Below the pieces are notes generated by a model. The model had not been told where the DNA came from. It ran no database searches and worked only from the letters and a program-made list of their open reading frames with translations. Below are positions 27,431 to 36,157 of a stretch of DNA of 64,000 bases, piece by piece. Source of the stretch: JAUIET01 sp964352475 (lineage in GTDB: Bacteria > Pseudomonadota > Gammaproteobacteria > Pseudomonadales > JAUIET01); NCBI GenBank assembly GCA_964352475.1, contig CAYGSL010000022.1:1-64000 (forward strand), in the 5' to 3' direction. How positions within the stretch are numbered: the stretch's first letter is position 1; each line of letters starts with the position of its first letter. A program made the position numbers and the translations under genes.

Positions 27431-27645
27431 CACTGAGCATTGACCAGGTTGCTGCACTTGGCCGCAAGCATGCAATGTTGGAAGGTGAGCAGAAGCTTGA
27501 AGAATTGATGGATACGCTGAGTGCTCACCCTGTTTATGAGTACCCAACGATTGGCAAGCAATTTGCTGGCGAAAGAGTGTATGCGTCAGACCTGGCGATA
27601 CGACGAATGCTAGGGCCTATGTATGACGAACTGGAAGATCTCTAG
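27427..27645 (+). CDS. Small SnoaL/NTF2-like protein, perhaps truncated
   Basis: A 72-residue protein coupled to the thiolase gene by an ATGA overlap; the start is ATG 27427. The MDTLSAHPVYEYPTIGKQFAG and ERVYASDLAIRRML pattern resembles the N-terminal half of SnoaL-like NTF2-fold proteins, in which this would be followed by about 60 more residues. Here the frame stops soon after MYDELEDL. It may be a truncated gene or a short family member. Confidence 0.6.
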   Translation: MTLSIDQVAALGRKHAMLEGEQKLEELMDTLSAHPVYEYPTIGKQFAGERVYASDLAIRRMLGPMYDELEDL

Positions 27646-27653
27646 CGCTGGCC

Positions 27654-28589
27654 ATGGGTGAGCTCTCTCTGCCATACAAATTGGGTTGTCCGATGTGGGG
27701 TAATCGGCACTGGGCGAACAGTTTTTTTACCCAGGGCGCGAAAGTATCTGACTATCTGCTGCAGTACTGCTCAGTATTTAATACGGTAGAAGGCAACACA
27801 ACGTTTTATGGCTTGCCGTCACCTGCCACAGTTGATCGCTGGGCAGTAGATGCGGGGGAAGACTTTCGCTTTTGTTTTAAGTTTCCCCAACGCATCACGC
27901 ATGCGCAAAAGCTACGTGGCTCTGAAGAAGAAACCACGAAATTCTTTACCACAATGCAGCCCATCGCTGAAAAACTGGGCCCGTTCCTGCTGCAATTACC
28001 GCCAGACTTTGCACCAGAATCACTTCCGGTGTTGAAAGACTACCTGCAGCAACTGCCAGCGGATTATCGCTACACGGTTGAAGTTCGCCACCTTGGTTTT
28101 TTTCACGACCATGATGCAGACGACGCGCTCTGCGACTTGCTGTTGGCGAATGATATAGACCGCGTTATCTTTGACACTCGCCCCTTGTTTTCTGCGCGAG
28201 CGCAGACTGAAGCAGTGCGTGATGCGCAAAGCAAGAAACCCAAAGTGCCGGCAAACACCTATGCCTTGTCAAACAACCCGACTCTGCGTTTCATTGGTCA
28301 TCCGGAAATGGAGCGCAGTCTGGAATATTTTCGCCCCTGGTTGCGCAAAGTAGCGGGCTGGATAGAACAGGGTAAAACACCTTATATCTTTATTCATACA
28401 CCAGACAATGCAGACGCACCGGAGCTGGCGCGCCTGTTTCACGCCGGCTTGCAAGAATTTCTGCCAGCTATGCCAGACTTGCCTTCTTTTCCAGCCGAAT
28501 GTCAGCAACAAAGCGAACGCGAATTAGACAAACGCAATCGGAAAATTATGCGCGCTGACGTTGATGAGCATCAATACGACCTTTTCTAA
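27654..28589 (+). CDS. DUF72 (YecE-like) protein
   Basis: A 311-residue TIM-barrel protein of the DUF72/YecE family, of unknown function. Seen are the N-terminal GCPMWGNRHW, VFNTVEGNTTFYGLP and FCFKFPQRITH blocks, the LLQLPPDF motif, and the C-terminal YIFIHTPDNADAPELARLF. The ATG at 27654 lies 9 bp after the preceding stop, so it may be cotranscribed with the thiolase gene. Confidence 0.88.
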   Translation: MGELSLPYKLGCPMWGNRHWANSFFTQGAKVSDYLLQYCSVFNTVEGNTTFYGLPSPATVDRWAVDAGEDFRFCFKFPQRITHAQKLRGSEEETTKFFTTMQPIAEKLGPFLLQLPPDFAPESLPVLKDYLQQLPADYRYTVEVRHLGFFHDHDADDALCDLLLANDIDRVIFDTRPLFSARAQTEAVRDAQSKKPKVPANTYALSNNPTLRFIGHPEMERSLEYFRPWLRKVAGWIEQGKTPYIFIHTPDNADAPELARLFHAGLQEFLPAMPDLPSFPAECQQQSERELDKRNRKIMRADVDEHQYDLF

Positions 28590-28622
28590 GCGATTACACC
28601 TGAGCATTTTTTGGAGAGATAT

Positions 28623-29075
28623 ATGAACACACTATTATTACGCAGCGTAGCTGTACTGCTTGCCTTATCGTTTTCCTTGAGTGTAATGGCTGAGGAATCG
28701 CCGGCTATTACGCTGGGTAATGGTGATAAGAACTGGATTATTGTTGATGATGTGACACGCGATGAGTCCGTGTTAACGTTTTCGGAAGTTCGTATCAACG
28801 GCAATGGCTGGCTGGTTATTCATCCGTTCGAAGACGGTAAACCCAATGGCGATAAATACGTGGCATCCACTTATTTGAACGATGGCAAAAACAGCAACGT
28901 CGACATAGAAGTCTATAAAGGGCTGAGCAGCGGCGAGATGTTTATTGTGATGCTGCACCGCGACGTTAACGAAAACAAAGTGCTTGATTTCGTTTTTATC
29001 AATGACACCGCAGTGATGGATACCGCCGTGTTTGAAGGCAGTAAAATGATTGGGCACGCTATTGCTGCACCGTGA
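28623..29075 (+). CDS. Secreted DUF7282-like small protein
   Basis: A 150-residue protein with a signal peptide (MNTLLLRSVAVLLALSFSLS then VMAEE). The mature part is a beta-rich domain with SEVRINGNGWLVIHPF and a MLHRDVNENKVLDF motif, which resembles DUF7282-type domains. The start is ATG 28623, six bases after GGAG at 28613-28616; a TTG at 28611 is less likely. The function is unknown. Confidence 0.7.
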   Translation: MNTLLLRSVAVLLALSFSLSVMAEESPAITLGNGDKNWIIVDDVTRDESVLTFSEVRINGNGWLVIHPFEDGKPNGDKYVASTYLNDGKNSNVDIEVYKGLSSGEMFIVMLHRDVNENKVLDFVFINDTAVMDTAVFEGSKMIGHAIAAP

Positions 29076-29120
29076 TAGTCTGTTTTACAGATAGTTCTAT
29101 TTAATCAAGGAAAAAACCTA

Positions 29121-30230
29121 ATGAAAACCCGAAGAGAAGTGTTAGCGTCCATGTCTGCTGCAGGTGCGCTGGCTGCCAGCGGCTGGTCCGCTTCTGTGGC
29201 AGCAATGTCTGGAAAACCTGCAAAAAACAAGCAGGTGGTTTTGGCATCCAGGCCCAGCGGTAAGCCAACACTTGATAATTTTCGGATTGAAGAGAGCGCA
29301 ATAAAGCCACCTCAGGATGGTGAGCTGTTGCTTAAAACACGTTATTTGTCATTAGACCCGTATATGCGTGGCCGAATGAGTGCGGGCCCAAGCTATGCGC
29401 AAAATGTGGCACTGAATGACGTGATGCTGGGTGGTACTGTGTCGGAAGTGCTTGAGAGCAAGCACCCGGATTTCGCAGCAGGCGATAATGTGCTTTCCAA
29501 TTCGGGCTGGCAAGAGTTTGAAACAACAGGAGCCCAGGGAATTCGCAAACTGGACCCAAGAATCACCCGGCTATCGTATGGCTTGGGTGTGCTGGGTATG
29601 CCAGGCTTAACGGCTTACGTTGGCTTGCTCGATCTGGGCGAACCCAAACCAGGCGAAACTGTGGTGTTGGCAGCATCAACGGGTGCTGTTGGTTCAGTAG
29701 TGGGGCAAATCGCAAAATTGAAGGGTTGCCGAGTGGTGGGTATTGCAGGTGCCAAAGAAAAATGCGACTACGCAGTATCGGAGTTAGGTTACGACGCCTG
29801 CGTGAGTCACTATGACGATGATATGGCAAGCCAGCTAAAAGCCGCTTGCCCGGATGGCATTGATGTGTATTTTGAAAACGTGGGTGGCTCTTCCTGGGAA
29901 GCGGTTATGCCGCTGTTGAATACGCATGCGCGAGTTCCGGTGTGCGGCCTGATAGCGCATTACAATCAAACCTCATTACCGCCCGGGCCTGATCGTATGT
30001 CCTTGCTGCAATCAATGATTCTAAGCAGGCGAATCAAAATGCAGGGTTTTATTATCTCCGACCATGCGGATCGAATTCCAGAGTTTGTCACCGACGTCTC
30101 TGGCTGGCTGCAGCAGGGCAAGATCAAATACAAAGAAGATGTGGTGAATGGCATAGAGAACGCTCCGCAAGCGTTTCTAGGTTTATTTTCCGGCGCAAAC
30201 TTTGGCAAGCTGGTAGTAAAGGTCAGCTAG
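29121..30230 (+). CDS. Zinc-independent MDR NADP-dependent oxidoreductase with Tat-like signal
   Basis: A 369-residue protein. Residues 35-369 form a medium-chain reductase of the leukotriene-B4 dehydrogenase/curcumin reductase type: LDPYMRGRMS, LGMPGLTAYVGLLDLGEPKPG and a Rossmann AASTGAVGSVVGQIAKL. These enzymes reduce enone double bonds with NADPH and are normally cytoplasmic. This one has a twin-arginine N-terminus, T-R4-R5-E-V-L followed by a hydrophobic stretch and ASVAAMSG. That would send it, folded and with cofactor, to the periplasm. The 3' end overlaps the convergent DUF1295 gene by 8 bp. Confidence 0.9.
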   Translation: MKTRREVLASMSAAGALAASGWSASVAAMSGKPAKNKQVVLASRPSGKPTLDNFRIEESAIKPPQDGELLLKTRYLSLDPYMRGRMSAGPSYAQNVALNDVMLGGTVSEVLESKHPDFAAGDNVLSNSGWQEFETTGAQGIRKLDPRITRLSYGLGVLGMPGLTAYVGLLDLGEPKPGETVVLAASTGAVGSVVGQIAKLKGCRVVGIAGAKEKCDYAVSELGYDACVSHYDDDMASQLKAACPDGIDVYFENVGGSSWEAVMPLLNTHARVPVCGLIAHYNQTSLPPGPDRMSLLQSMILSRRIKMQGFIISDHADRIPEFVTDVSGWLQQGKIKYKEDVVNGIENAPQAFLGLFSGANFGKLVVKVS

Positions 30231-31104
30231 TTTGTTTCGGCCTTCGCGGCCACAGCATTGGGATATTGTCTATGACGGCCTGATATCCAGGTCGTCGTTC
30301 CAGGCTGCGTGTTTCCATCAATGGAATGCTGGCAAACCGGAACATCACTAACATAGCGATAAAACCAATTATCTGCCACCACCAACCCTGTGGGTAGGCA
30401 GCAAGGCCAAACAAGGCCAGGCTACCCCAAAACATCAGTTCGCCCAGGTAATTTGGATGTCGGCACCATGCCCAAAGACCAGTATCAATAACCTGCCTGC
30501 TGCTGTTGTTGGCGATAAAATTGTGCAGCTGTCGATCGGATATTAGTTGCAAGCTTGCCGCGCTCACACCGACTGCCAAAGCGATGTAATCCAATGCTCC
30601 GATCTCTTCCGTGCCTAAGGCAACCGCAGCGTACATGGGTAACATGCCTGCAAACACCTGCAAGGTAGGAAACAAATGAATGCCGCTAAAGTCAGCGAAA
30701 AATTCCAAAGAGCCGCTTTTTTCTTTAATAAGCGGGTAGCGCCAGTCTTCATGGTTCATGCCCGTCCAGTGTTTGGACCAGTTCCAGGTCAGGCGTATTG
30801 CCCAGAACCACACCACAATGGATACGAATACATAACGCAGGTATTGCGCATCTACCTCGCGGCTATACCACCAGTAGAGCAGAAACAATGGCGGTATTAC
30901 ACTCCAATAAGCATCATAGAAGCTGGAGTTTCGAAACACTCGACTGAACGCGAAAATTACAACGGTGGCTATCAGGTCGGCAATAAAGCTGTTTAACAGT
31001 AATCCGTTTGAAGGGTCTGCGAATTGATAGAGGTATACCACCGCCGCTGACACGCACGCAATGTACGCGATCAAAATCCAGACTAACGACATTGATTTGC
31101 TCAT
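30223..31104 (-). CDS. DUF1295 / steroid 5-alpha-reductase-like membrane protein
   Basis: A 293-residue integral membrane protein with about seven helices. The C-terminal GLWAWCRHPNYLGELMFWG motif and ETRSLERRPGYQAVIDNIP are hallmarks of the DUF1295/isoprenylcysteine-methyltransferase-like reductase group. It may be a lipid or steroid reductase. It lies downstream of the glutathione peroxidase gene on the same strand, 69 bp away. Confidence 0.88.
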   Translation of the reverse strand: MSKSMSLVWILIAYIACVSAAVVYLYQFADPSNGLLLNSFIADLIATVVIFAFSRVFRNSSFYDAYWSVIPPLFLLYWWYSREVDAQYLRYVFVSIVVWFWAIRLTWNWSKHWTGMNHEDWRYPLIKEKSGSLEFFADFSGIHLFPTLQVFAGMLPMYAAVALGTEEIGALDYIALAVGVSAASLQLISDRQLHNFIANNSSRQVIDTGLWAWCRHPNYLGELMFWGSLALFGLAAYPQGWWWQIIGFIAMLVMFRFASIPLMETRSLERRPGYQAVIDNIPMLWPRRPKQTS

Positions 31105-31173
31105 GCCAGCGTGATCTTCGCTGTACCGGCCTGATCGCTGGCCGCTGCCGTCAGTGCTTGTTTGAGTAAGGTT

Positions 31174-31668
31174 CTACGCGGGTTCAAAATCGAGCACAGA
31201 CTCTATTGCGTCTTCCAGCTCGGCAGGTGTGGTTTTCGGTGAAAATCGATCCACTACGCGACCATCCGGGTCAACCAGAAATTTTGTAAAGTTCCACTTA
31301 ACGCCGGTTGTTCCCAACACACCTGGCGCCTCGCTTCTAAGATGCTTATACAATGGGTGCGCACCACTGCCGTTTACTTCCAGTTTTGCAAACATTGGAA
31401 ACTCAACGTCGTAGTTCAAACTGCAAAACTCCAGAATCTCGGTATTTGAGCCTGGGTCCTGGTTACCAAATTGATTGCACGGGAAACCGAGAATTTCCAA
31501 ACCTTGCGCCTGATACTTGTCGTATAAGGCCTGCAAGCCCTTGAACTGCGGAGTGAAACCGCATTTGCTGGCAGTGTTAACAATTAGTAGCGTTTTACCT
31601 TTGAAGTCACCCAGTGATTTCTTTTCGCCTTTAATTGTCTCAACGTCGAAATCATGTACTGTGCTCAT
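31174..31668 (-). CDS. Glutathione peroxidase (BsaA/BtuE-like)
   Basis: A 164-residue thiol peroxidase with the catalytic C36 in NTASKCGFTPQ, the FPCNQFGNQ block with the conserved Gln and the WNFTKFLVD block with the Trp. It reduces peroxides using thioredoxin or glutathione. There is no signal peptide, so it is cytoplasmic. It is divergent from the HSL esterase gene, with about 115 bp between. Confidence 0.95.
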   Translation of the reverse strand: MSTVHDFDVETIKGEKKSLGDFKGKTLLIVNTASKCGFTPQFKGLQALYDKYQAQGLEILGFPCNQFGNQDPGSNTEILEFCSLNYDVEFPMFAKLEVNGSGAHPLYKHLRSEAPGVLGTTGVKWNFTKFLVDPDGRVVDRFSPKTTPAELEDAIESVLDFEPA

Positions 31669-31783
31669 AATGGCCTCCGCCGGAATTGAATCACAAACGC
31701 GAGTATAGGGCTTTGTAGTTGGGCCGACAATTACTTATAGTAAGCCCCACGCAACGCCGCGGGCTAAATGGAAGGACATTGTA

Positions 31784-32713
31784 ATGCCAGTGAATGCACA
31801 AGCCAGAGCCGTATTGGACTTGATGGGTGAACAGCCGCTAAATCCGCAGGCCATGAGTATTGCCGAGTTACGCGAGTTAACCGACATGCCACCCACTGGC
31901 CTACCAGCGGTTGGAAGCGTAGAAAACCGCACGCTGGAGCTCAACGATGTTCCGGTTCCTGTGCGCATATATCACCCGGATACGCCCGGGCCGCATCGTT
32001 TGATGGTGTATTTTCACGGCGGAGGTTGGGTGATTTGCAGCCTTGATACACACGACGGTACTTGCCGATCACTGTGCAATGAATCCGACAGCGTGGTGGT
32101 ATCGGTGGGCTATCGCTTGTCACCGGAAGCAAAGTTTCCCGAACCGCTTGAAGATTGCTATCACGCCACACAATGGGCAGTTGATAATGCGGCCAGCCTG
32201 AATGCTGACGCGAGTAAACTCATTGTTGCGGGCGACAGCGCAGGCGGTAACCTGTCAGCTGCCGTCACGTTGATGGCCCGCGATCGAATTGGAAAAGGCG
32301 ATTCTGCGCCTGCGATTGCCTGCCACGTTGCTATTTACCCGGTTACGAATCACAACTTTGCTACGGAAAGTTACGCGCAGAATGCCAATGGATTGTATTT
32401 GGAAAGTGACACCATGCGCTGGTTCTGGGATCAGTACCTGGGCAACGACGCTGACGGCCAGCATGTTTATGCAAGCCCGCTGCTCGCAGATTTGCAAGGC
32501 TTGCCACCCACGCTGGTTATAACCGCTGAGTATGACCCGCTTCGTGATGAAGGTGAGGCCTTTGCTGAAAAACTTAAGCTTGCCGGTGTCGAGGCACACC
32601 TAATACGTTATGAAGGGCAGATACACGGTTTTGTGGGTATGGCTGATATGATTGATGATGGCGCCGCAGCCTTAAAAGCCATAGGCCAATACATTGCACA
32701 CAACGTGAAGTGA
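31784..32713 (+). CDS. Alpha/beta hydrolase, HSL (family IV) type, second copy
   Basis: A 309-residue esterase with HGGGWVICSLDTHDG (oxyanion hole), GDSAGGNLSA (nucleophile Ser), YDPLRDEGE (Asp) and GQIHGFVGM (His). It is closer to canonical HSL esterases than the copy at 20.8 kb, because it has the usual GDSAGG elbow. It precedes the nitrilase gene by 7 bp and is probably cotranscribed with it. Confidence 0.93.
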   Translation: MPVNAQARAVLDLMGEQPLNPQAMSIAELRELTDMPPTGLPAVGSVENRTLELNDVPVPVRIYHPDTPGPHRLMVYFHGGGWVICSLDTHDGTCRSLCNESDSVVVSVGYRLSPEAKFPEPLEDCYHATQWAVDNAASLNADASKLIVAGDSAGGNLSAAVTLMARDRIGKGDSAPAIACHVAIYPVTNHNFATESYAQNANGLYLESDTMRWFWDQYLGNDADGQHVYASPLLADLQGLPPTLVITAEYDPLRDEGEAFAEKLKLAGVEAHLIRYEGQIHGFVGMADMIDDGAAALKAIGQYIAHNVK

Positions 32714-32720
32714 ACCAGTA

Positions 32721-33512
32721 ATGAAAGAAGGCCAAGCCAGTGAATTGCGCGTTACTCTTATTCAGAGTGATTTGCAGTGGCATGACCCGCAGGCCAACAA
32801 GGCAATGTACGCCGAAAAAATTGCGGCGCTTGGCGGTGAAACCGACTTGATCGTGTTACCGGAAATGTTCACATCCGGTTTTACCACTGAAATAGATGGC
32901 CTTGATGCACTTGGAGCGCCTACTACGGAATGGATGCTCGCCCAGGCGAAACAATCTGGTGCCGTAATAACCGGCAGCACCGTGTTTGAAGTGGAAGGCG
33001 GGCATGTAAACCGCATGTTGTTTGTAACACCAGCGGGTGAGGTTCAACATTACGACAAAACCCATTTGTTCCGTATGGCCGGTGAACATAAACGTTACGT
33101 GGCCGGCGATTCCAGAGTTGTTGTTGCGTATCACGGCTGGAAGATTTTACTCACTGTCTGTTACGACCTGCGCTTCCCCGTGTTTTGCAGAAACAAGCAA
33201 GACTACGATTTATTGTTGTGCGTAGCCAATTGGCCGGCGGCCAGACGCGCGCCTTGGCGGACCCTATTGCAAGCCAGGGCCATAGAAAATCTGGCCTACA
33301 CCGTAGGGGTTAATCGCATTGGTCTTGACGGCAAAGGGCTGGAGTACAGCGGCGATTCAATGTTGGTGGACTTTAAAGGTGATGCACTTATTGATCATCC
33401 GCGGGATACGGAGTTTACTGAAACGCACACTATTAGCCTGGCAAAACTGGCGAATTTTCGAGATAAATTTCAAGCCTGGCGCGACGCCGACCGCTTTGAA
33501 CTGCAGTTGTAG
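32721..33512 (+). CDS. Omega-amidase/nitrilase family amidohydrolase (YafV-like)
   Basis: A 263-residue carbon-nitrogen hydrolase with the Glu-Lys-Cys triad visible: E48 in VLPEMF, K113 in HYDKTHLF and C147 in TVCYDLRFP. The VANWPAARRAPWRTLLQARAIEN block matches the YafV/Nit2 omega-amidase branch, which clears 2-oxoglutaramate and repairs methionine-salvage side products. Start ATG 32721, seven bases after the esterase stop. Confidence 0.9.
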   Translation: MKEGQASELRVTLIQSDLQWHDPQANKAMYAEKIAALGGETDLIVLPEMFTSGFTTEIDGLDALGAPTTEWMLAQAKQSGAVITGSTVFEVEGGHVNRMLFVTPAGEVQHYDKTHLFRMAGEHKRYVAGDSRVVVAYHGWKILLTVCYDLRFPVFCRNKQDYDLLLCVANWPAARRAPWRTLLQARAIENLAYTVGVNRIGLDGKGLEYSGDSMLVDFKGDALIDHPRDTEFTETHTISLAKLANFRDKFQAWRDADRFELQL

Positions 33513-33541
33513 ATACGAGTTCTGAACAAGAAGATAAATCC

Positions 33542-35472
33542 TTAGTCCAGCTTGGCAACCCTTGCTCTTGCCTGCTCTACGTCAAAATGGGTAATACTGC
33601 TGGGCGCCAGTGAAATGGCTTTTTGATAAAAACTCTTCGCGCTAGCCGTTTTGCCCAGCTGGTCCAGCGATACCGCCAGATTAAACGCATAGTCAGCACT
33701 TTGGTTGTTGCGATTAAACGCATCAAAATACGCTTGCTGCGCATCAGCCCAACGTTTGTCTCTGGCGTACCAGTTGCCAAGAATAAACGGCAATTCAGAT
33801 ACAGCTGGATTACTGCGTGCCAGTTGCATTAAATCATTTTCAAGCCGTATTCGATTCTGAGTGGTGGACAGACTGGCCAGAGCCGCCAATGCGAACGCAT
33901 GATCCGGCTTATTTTTTACCGCACGTACAAGATAAGCAACGGCCATGTCTTCGTTGCCTTGTTGTTGCGCCATCGAGCCCAGGCCAACCAGCGCCTCTGT
34001 ATCTTCCGGATTGTTTTCCAGTATGCGTTCATAGGCTGCACGTGCACCTACCAGATCGCCGTCTGTCCATTGTGCATAGGCCTTCTCATGGGGGCTGCTG
34101 TCTGCAACGCGCTGGTCGAAGCTAATACCGTATTCCGATTCCGCTACCGGGTAATAGGCATTTTCCGCATCAGCCATGGAATCTGGCTCATAGATAGATT
34201 CGTCGTAGTAATTAAACTCATCCGCACCAACGCTGCCGGCATCTACCGCGGTAGCGGTTGTATTGCTGGCTTGAGTGTCAGCATCCAGTATTTGCGAATC
34301 GCCAAGCTCTGTGCCAACCACGCTGCCAGAAATAACCTCATTAACTGATAGATACCTGGGCGGAGGAACGCTGCTCACAACAGGTACGCTAACTTCAGGA
34401 ACACTCAAAGCGCGCATATTTGCGCTCAAGAGCAGGTAAACAATGGTTGCCGCAATCAGTACTGCACACACCGCACCGGCACTGATCAAGACCAGCTGGC
34501 GGCGCTGCGCGGCCTGTGCTGCATGCTGTGCTTCGCGCTGCTCGGCCAGCACACGCTCATTTTCCATGTACATATCAACCAGCGCTTGCGCGATTTTCTG
34601 CGGGTCAATATGAGGAACTTCACGACTGATTTGCAAGGCATTTGCTGCGGGCTCTGGCTCAATGCGACTTACCAGTGCCACCTCTTCAATCTCGTCAGCA
34701 GCAATATCTTCTTCGTCAACACAAGTTGTTTCAAACTCAACATAGTCTGCTGTTTCAGGCTCAATTTCATCTGCTGACGTAAACACGTTCTGATGATTTG
34801 CAGCGACCAATTTTTCCGATTCATCCTCCTCGCCAACAAGCTCCTCGACTTTGGGCTGCAATTCCATTTCCGTAAACATAACTTCCGGAACTGGCAAATC
34901 TTGCAGTGTCAGCTCCTCGTGAAAGTTATTATTAGCGGCCTCCGGAACAAACCGCTCTGTGGTTGATGCAAAGTCCTGAGTGCTCAGTGACTTAAGCATT
35001 CGGCTCACAGCTTCCTCGCTGTCTGCCAGCGCGTCGCTCTGCATCTCAGAATAAAGATCGTCGTAATCCAGATTGTTGAGCTCGCCCATCCAGGCCGTGT
35101 CAACGGGGTTGCTTGTTGCAGTTGTTGCCGGGAAGTCCTCTTCGGTGAGCGCATCTACACTGCTGGTTTCCAGCTCAGGCAACAGGTTCTTCAAACCAAT
35201 AATCTGACCTTGCGTAACCGCTTGCACCAGGGCCGGTTTCTTTCGGTGCCTTAGAGAAAGCAGTCGACGTTCAATTTCAATGAAGGAGTCATCCAGAAAA
35301 ACGTCTGTGAATTCTTCAGCGTCTTGCAAAGCGCTGGANNNNNNNNNNNNNNNNNNNNNNNNNNNNNNNNNNNNNNNNNNNNNNNNNNNNNNNNNNNNNN
35401 NNNNNNNNNNNNNNNNNNNNNNNNNNNNNNNNNNNNNNGTGCGCTGGACGGCGCAACTGTAGCAGAGTCCAT
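33542..35472 (-). CDS. TPR protein with one membrane helix (spans assembly gap)
   Basis: A protein of about 600 residues. An acidic, low-complexity cytoplasmic N-terminal half is followed by one membrane helix (RRQLVLISAGAVCAVLIAAT), a Ser/Thr/Val-rich periplasmic linker and a C-terminal TPR array (AYAQWTDGDLVGARAAYERIL, then two or three more repeats). The start is likely ATG 35472 (MDSATVAPSSA), which lies beyond a 100-N gap at 35339-35438; the ORF as read starts at a TTG next to the gap. Partner proteins are unknown; a scaffold role is plausible. Confidence 0.78.
35339..35438. other. Assembly gap (100 N) near the TPR gene start
   Basis: Both edges show GCGCTGGA (35331-35338 on the left, 35441-35448 on the right). 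Merging the edges at this 8-mer gives one open frame, with PSSA followed directly by LQDAEEF. So little or nothing may be missing. Confidence 0.9.
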
Positions 35473-35530
35473 TCCGTGGCTCTCTTTGTTATTCCCTTAT
35501 CTTAAAACTTTAGCAGTGCAATAGCCTTAT

Positions 35531-36034
35531 TCAAGCAGCCTGAGTGACGCAGATTGTTACCGGAAGCGCTCGGCGCAGGGTTTTGTACATCGGATCATTG
35601 GTGCAAAATTGTTCGATCACAGATGCCCGCTCACTGGCCTTCACTTCAAACTTAAGGTCAATGGCCTCCAGCGGCTGGGGATCGGCGTCTGCACTTACCG
35701 GCTTTGGACGTACGCCGGTGCTGCTGGAACTAAGTAATTCCATTGCAATGCCTGCCAGCTGCGCGCGTTGCACCATGGTTGCCATCACACTGCTGGTCAG
35801 AGCGTGTAACAAATGCTCAACTGAACTGGCTGACGAATCAGACCCCCGTATGTCAGCAAACCTCGCCGCATCAGTTTCCAGCACAATAGCCGTTTGTCGA
35901 CCACCGTCAGAATCACGCTCAACCCGAGACCGACAACGCAAGCCACCCAGCCAACGCGATCTAATCCGCGCAATGCTGCTGGCTGCAATGATTGGTGTTT
36001 CGTTCAAAAGGCGCCTCTTTGTGATTGCCGTCAC
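35531..36034 (-). CDS. OsmC-like protein
   Basis: A 167-residue protein resembling the OsmC/Ohr fold: a basic N-terminal strand region, then DSSASSVEHLLHALTSSVMATMV, the family's central helix that normally carries the first redox Cys (here the position reads TSS), then a long second half with VTICV near the C-terminus. Loss of the first cysteine suggests it is not a standard peroxidase. The start is GTG 36034. A TGTTCA/TGAACA inverted repeat lies just upstream. Confidence 0.72.
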   Translation of the reverse strand: MTAITKRRLLNETPIIAASSIARIRSRWLGGLRCRSRVERDSDGGRQTAIVLETDAARFADIRGSDSSASSVEHLLHALTSSVMATMVQRAQLAGIAMELLSSSSTGVRPKPVSADADPQPLEAIDLKFEVKASERASVIEQFCTNDPMYKTLRRALPVTICVTQAA

Positions 36035-36049
36035 AAAAAAGATAGTAGA

Positions 36050-36066
36050 TGTTCAAAAAATGAACA
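36050..36066. promoter_or_regulatory. Inverted repeat upstream of the OsmC-like gene
   Basis: Perfect 6-bp arms, TGTTCA (36050-36055) and TGAACA (36061-36066), flank five A residues. The repeat lies 16-32 bp before the GTG start on the minus strand, a suitable position for an operator. The cognate regulator is unknown. Confidence 0.4.
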
Positions 36067-36157
36067 AATAATTTGAGTATGAAACGCACTATTCCCGGAT
36101 AGGTGGTCTACTGGCAGTCATATCGCTCCCTCATCACCGGTCTCGCTACTCCAGGTT

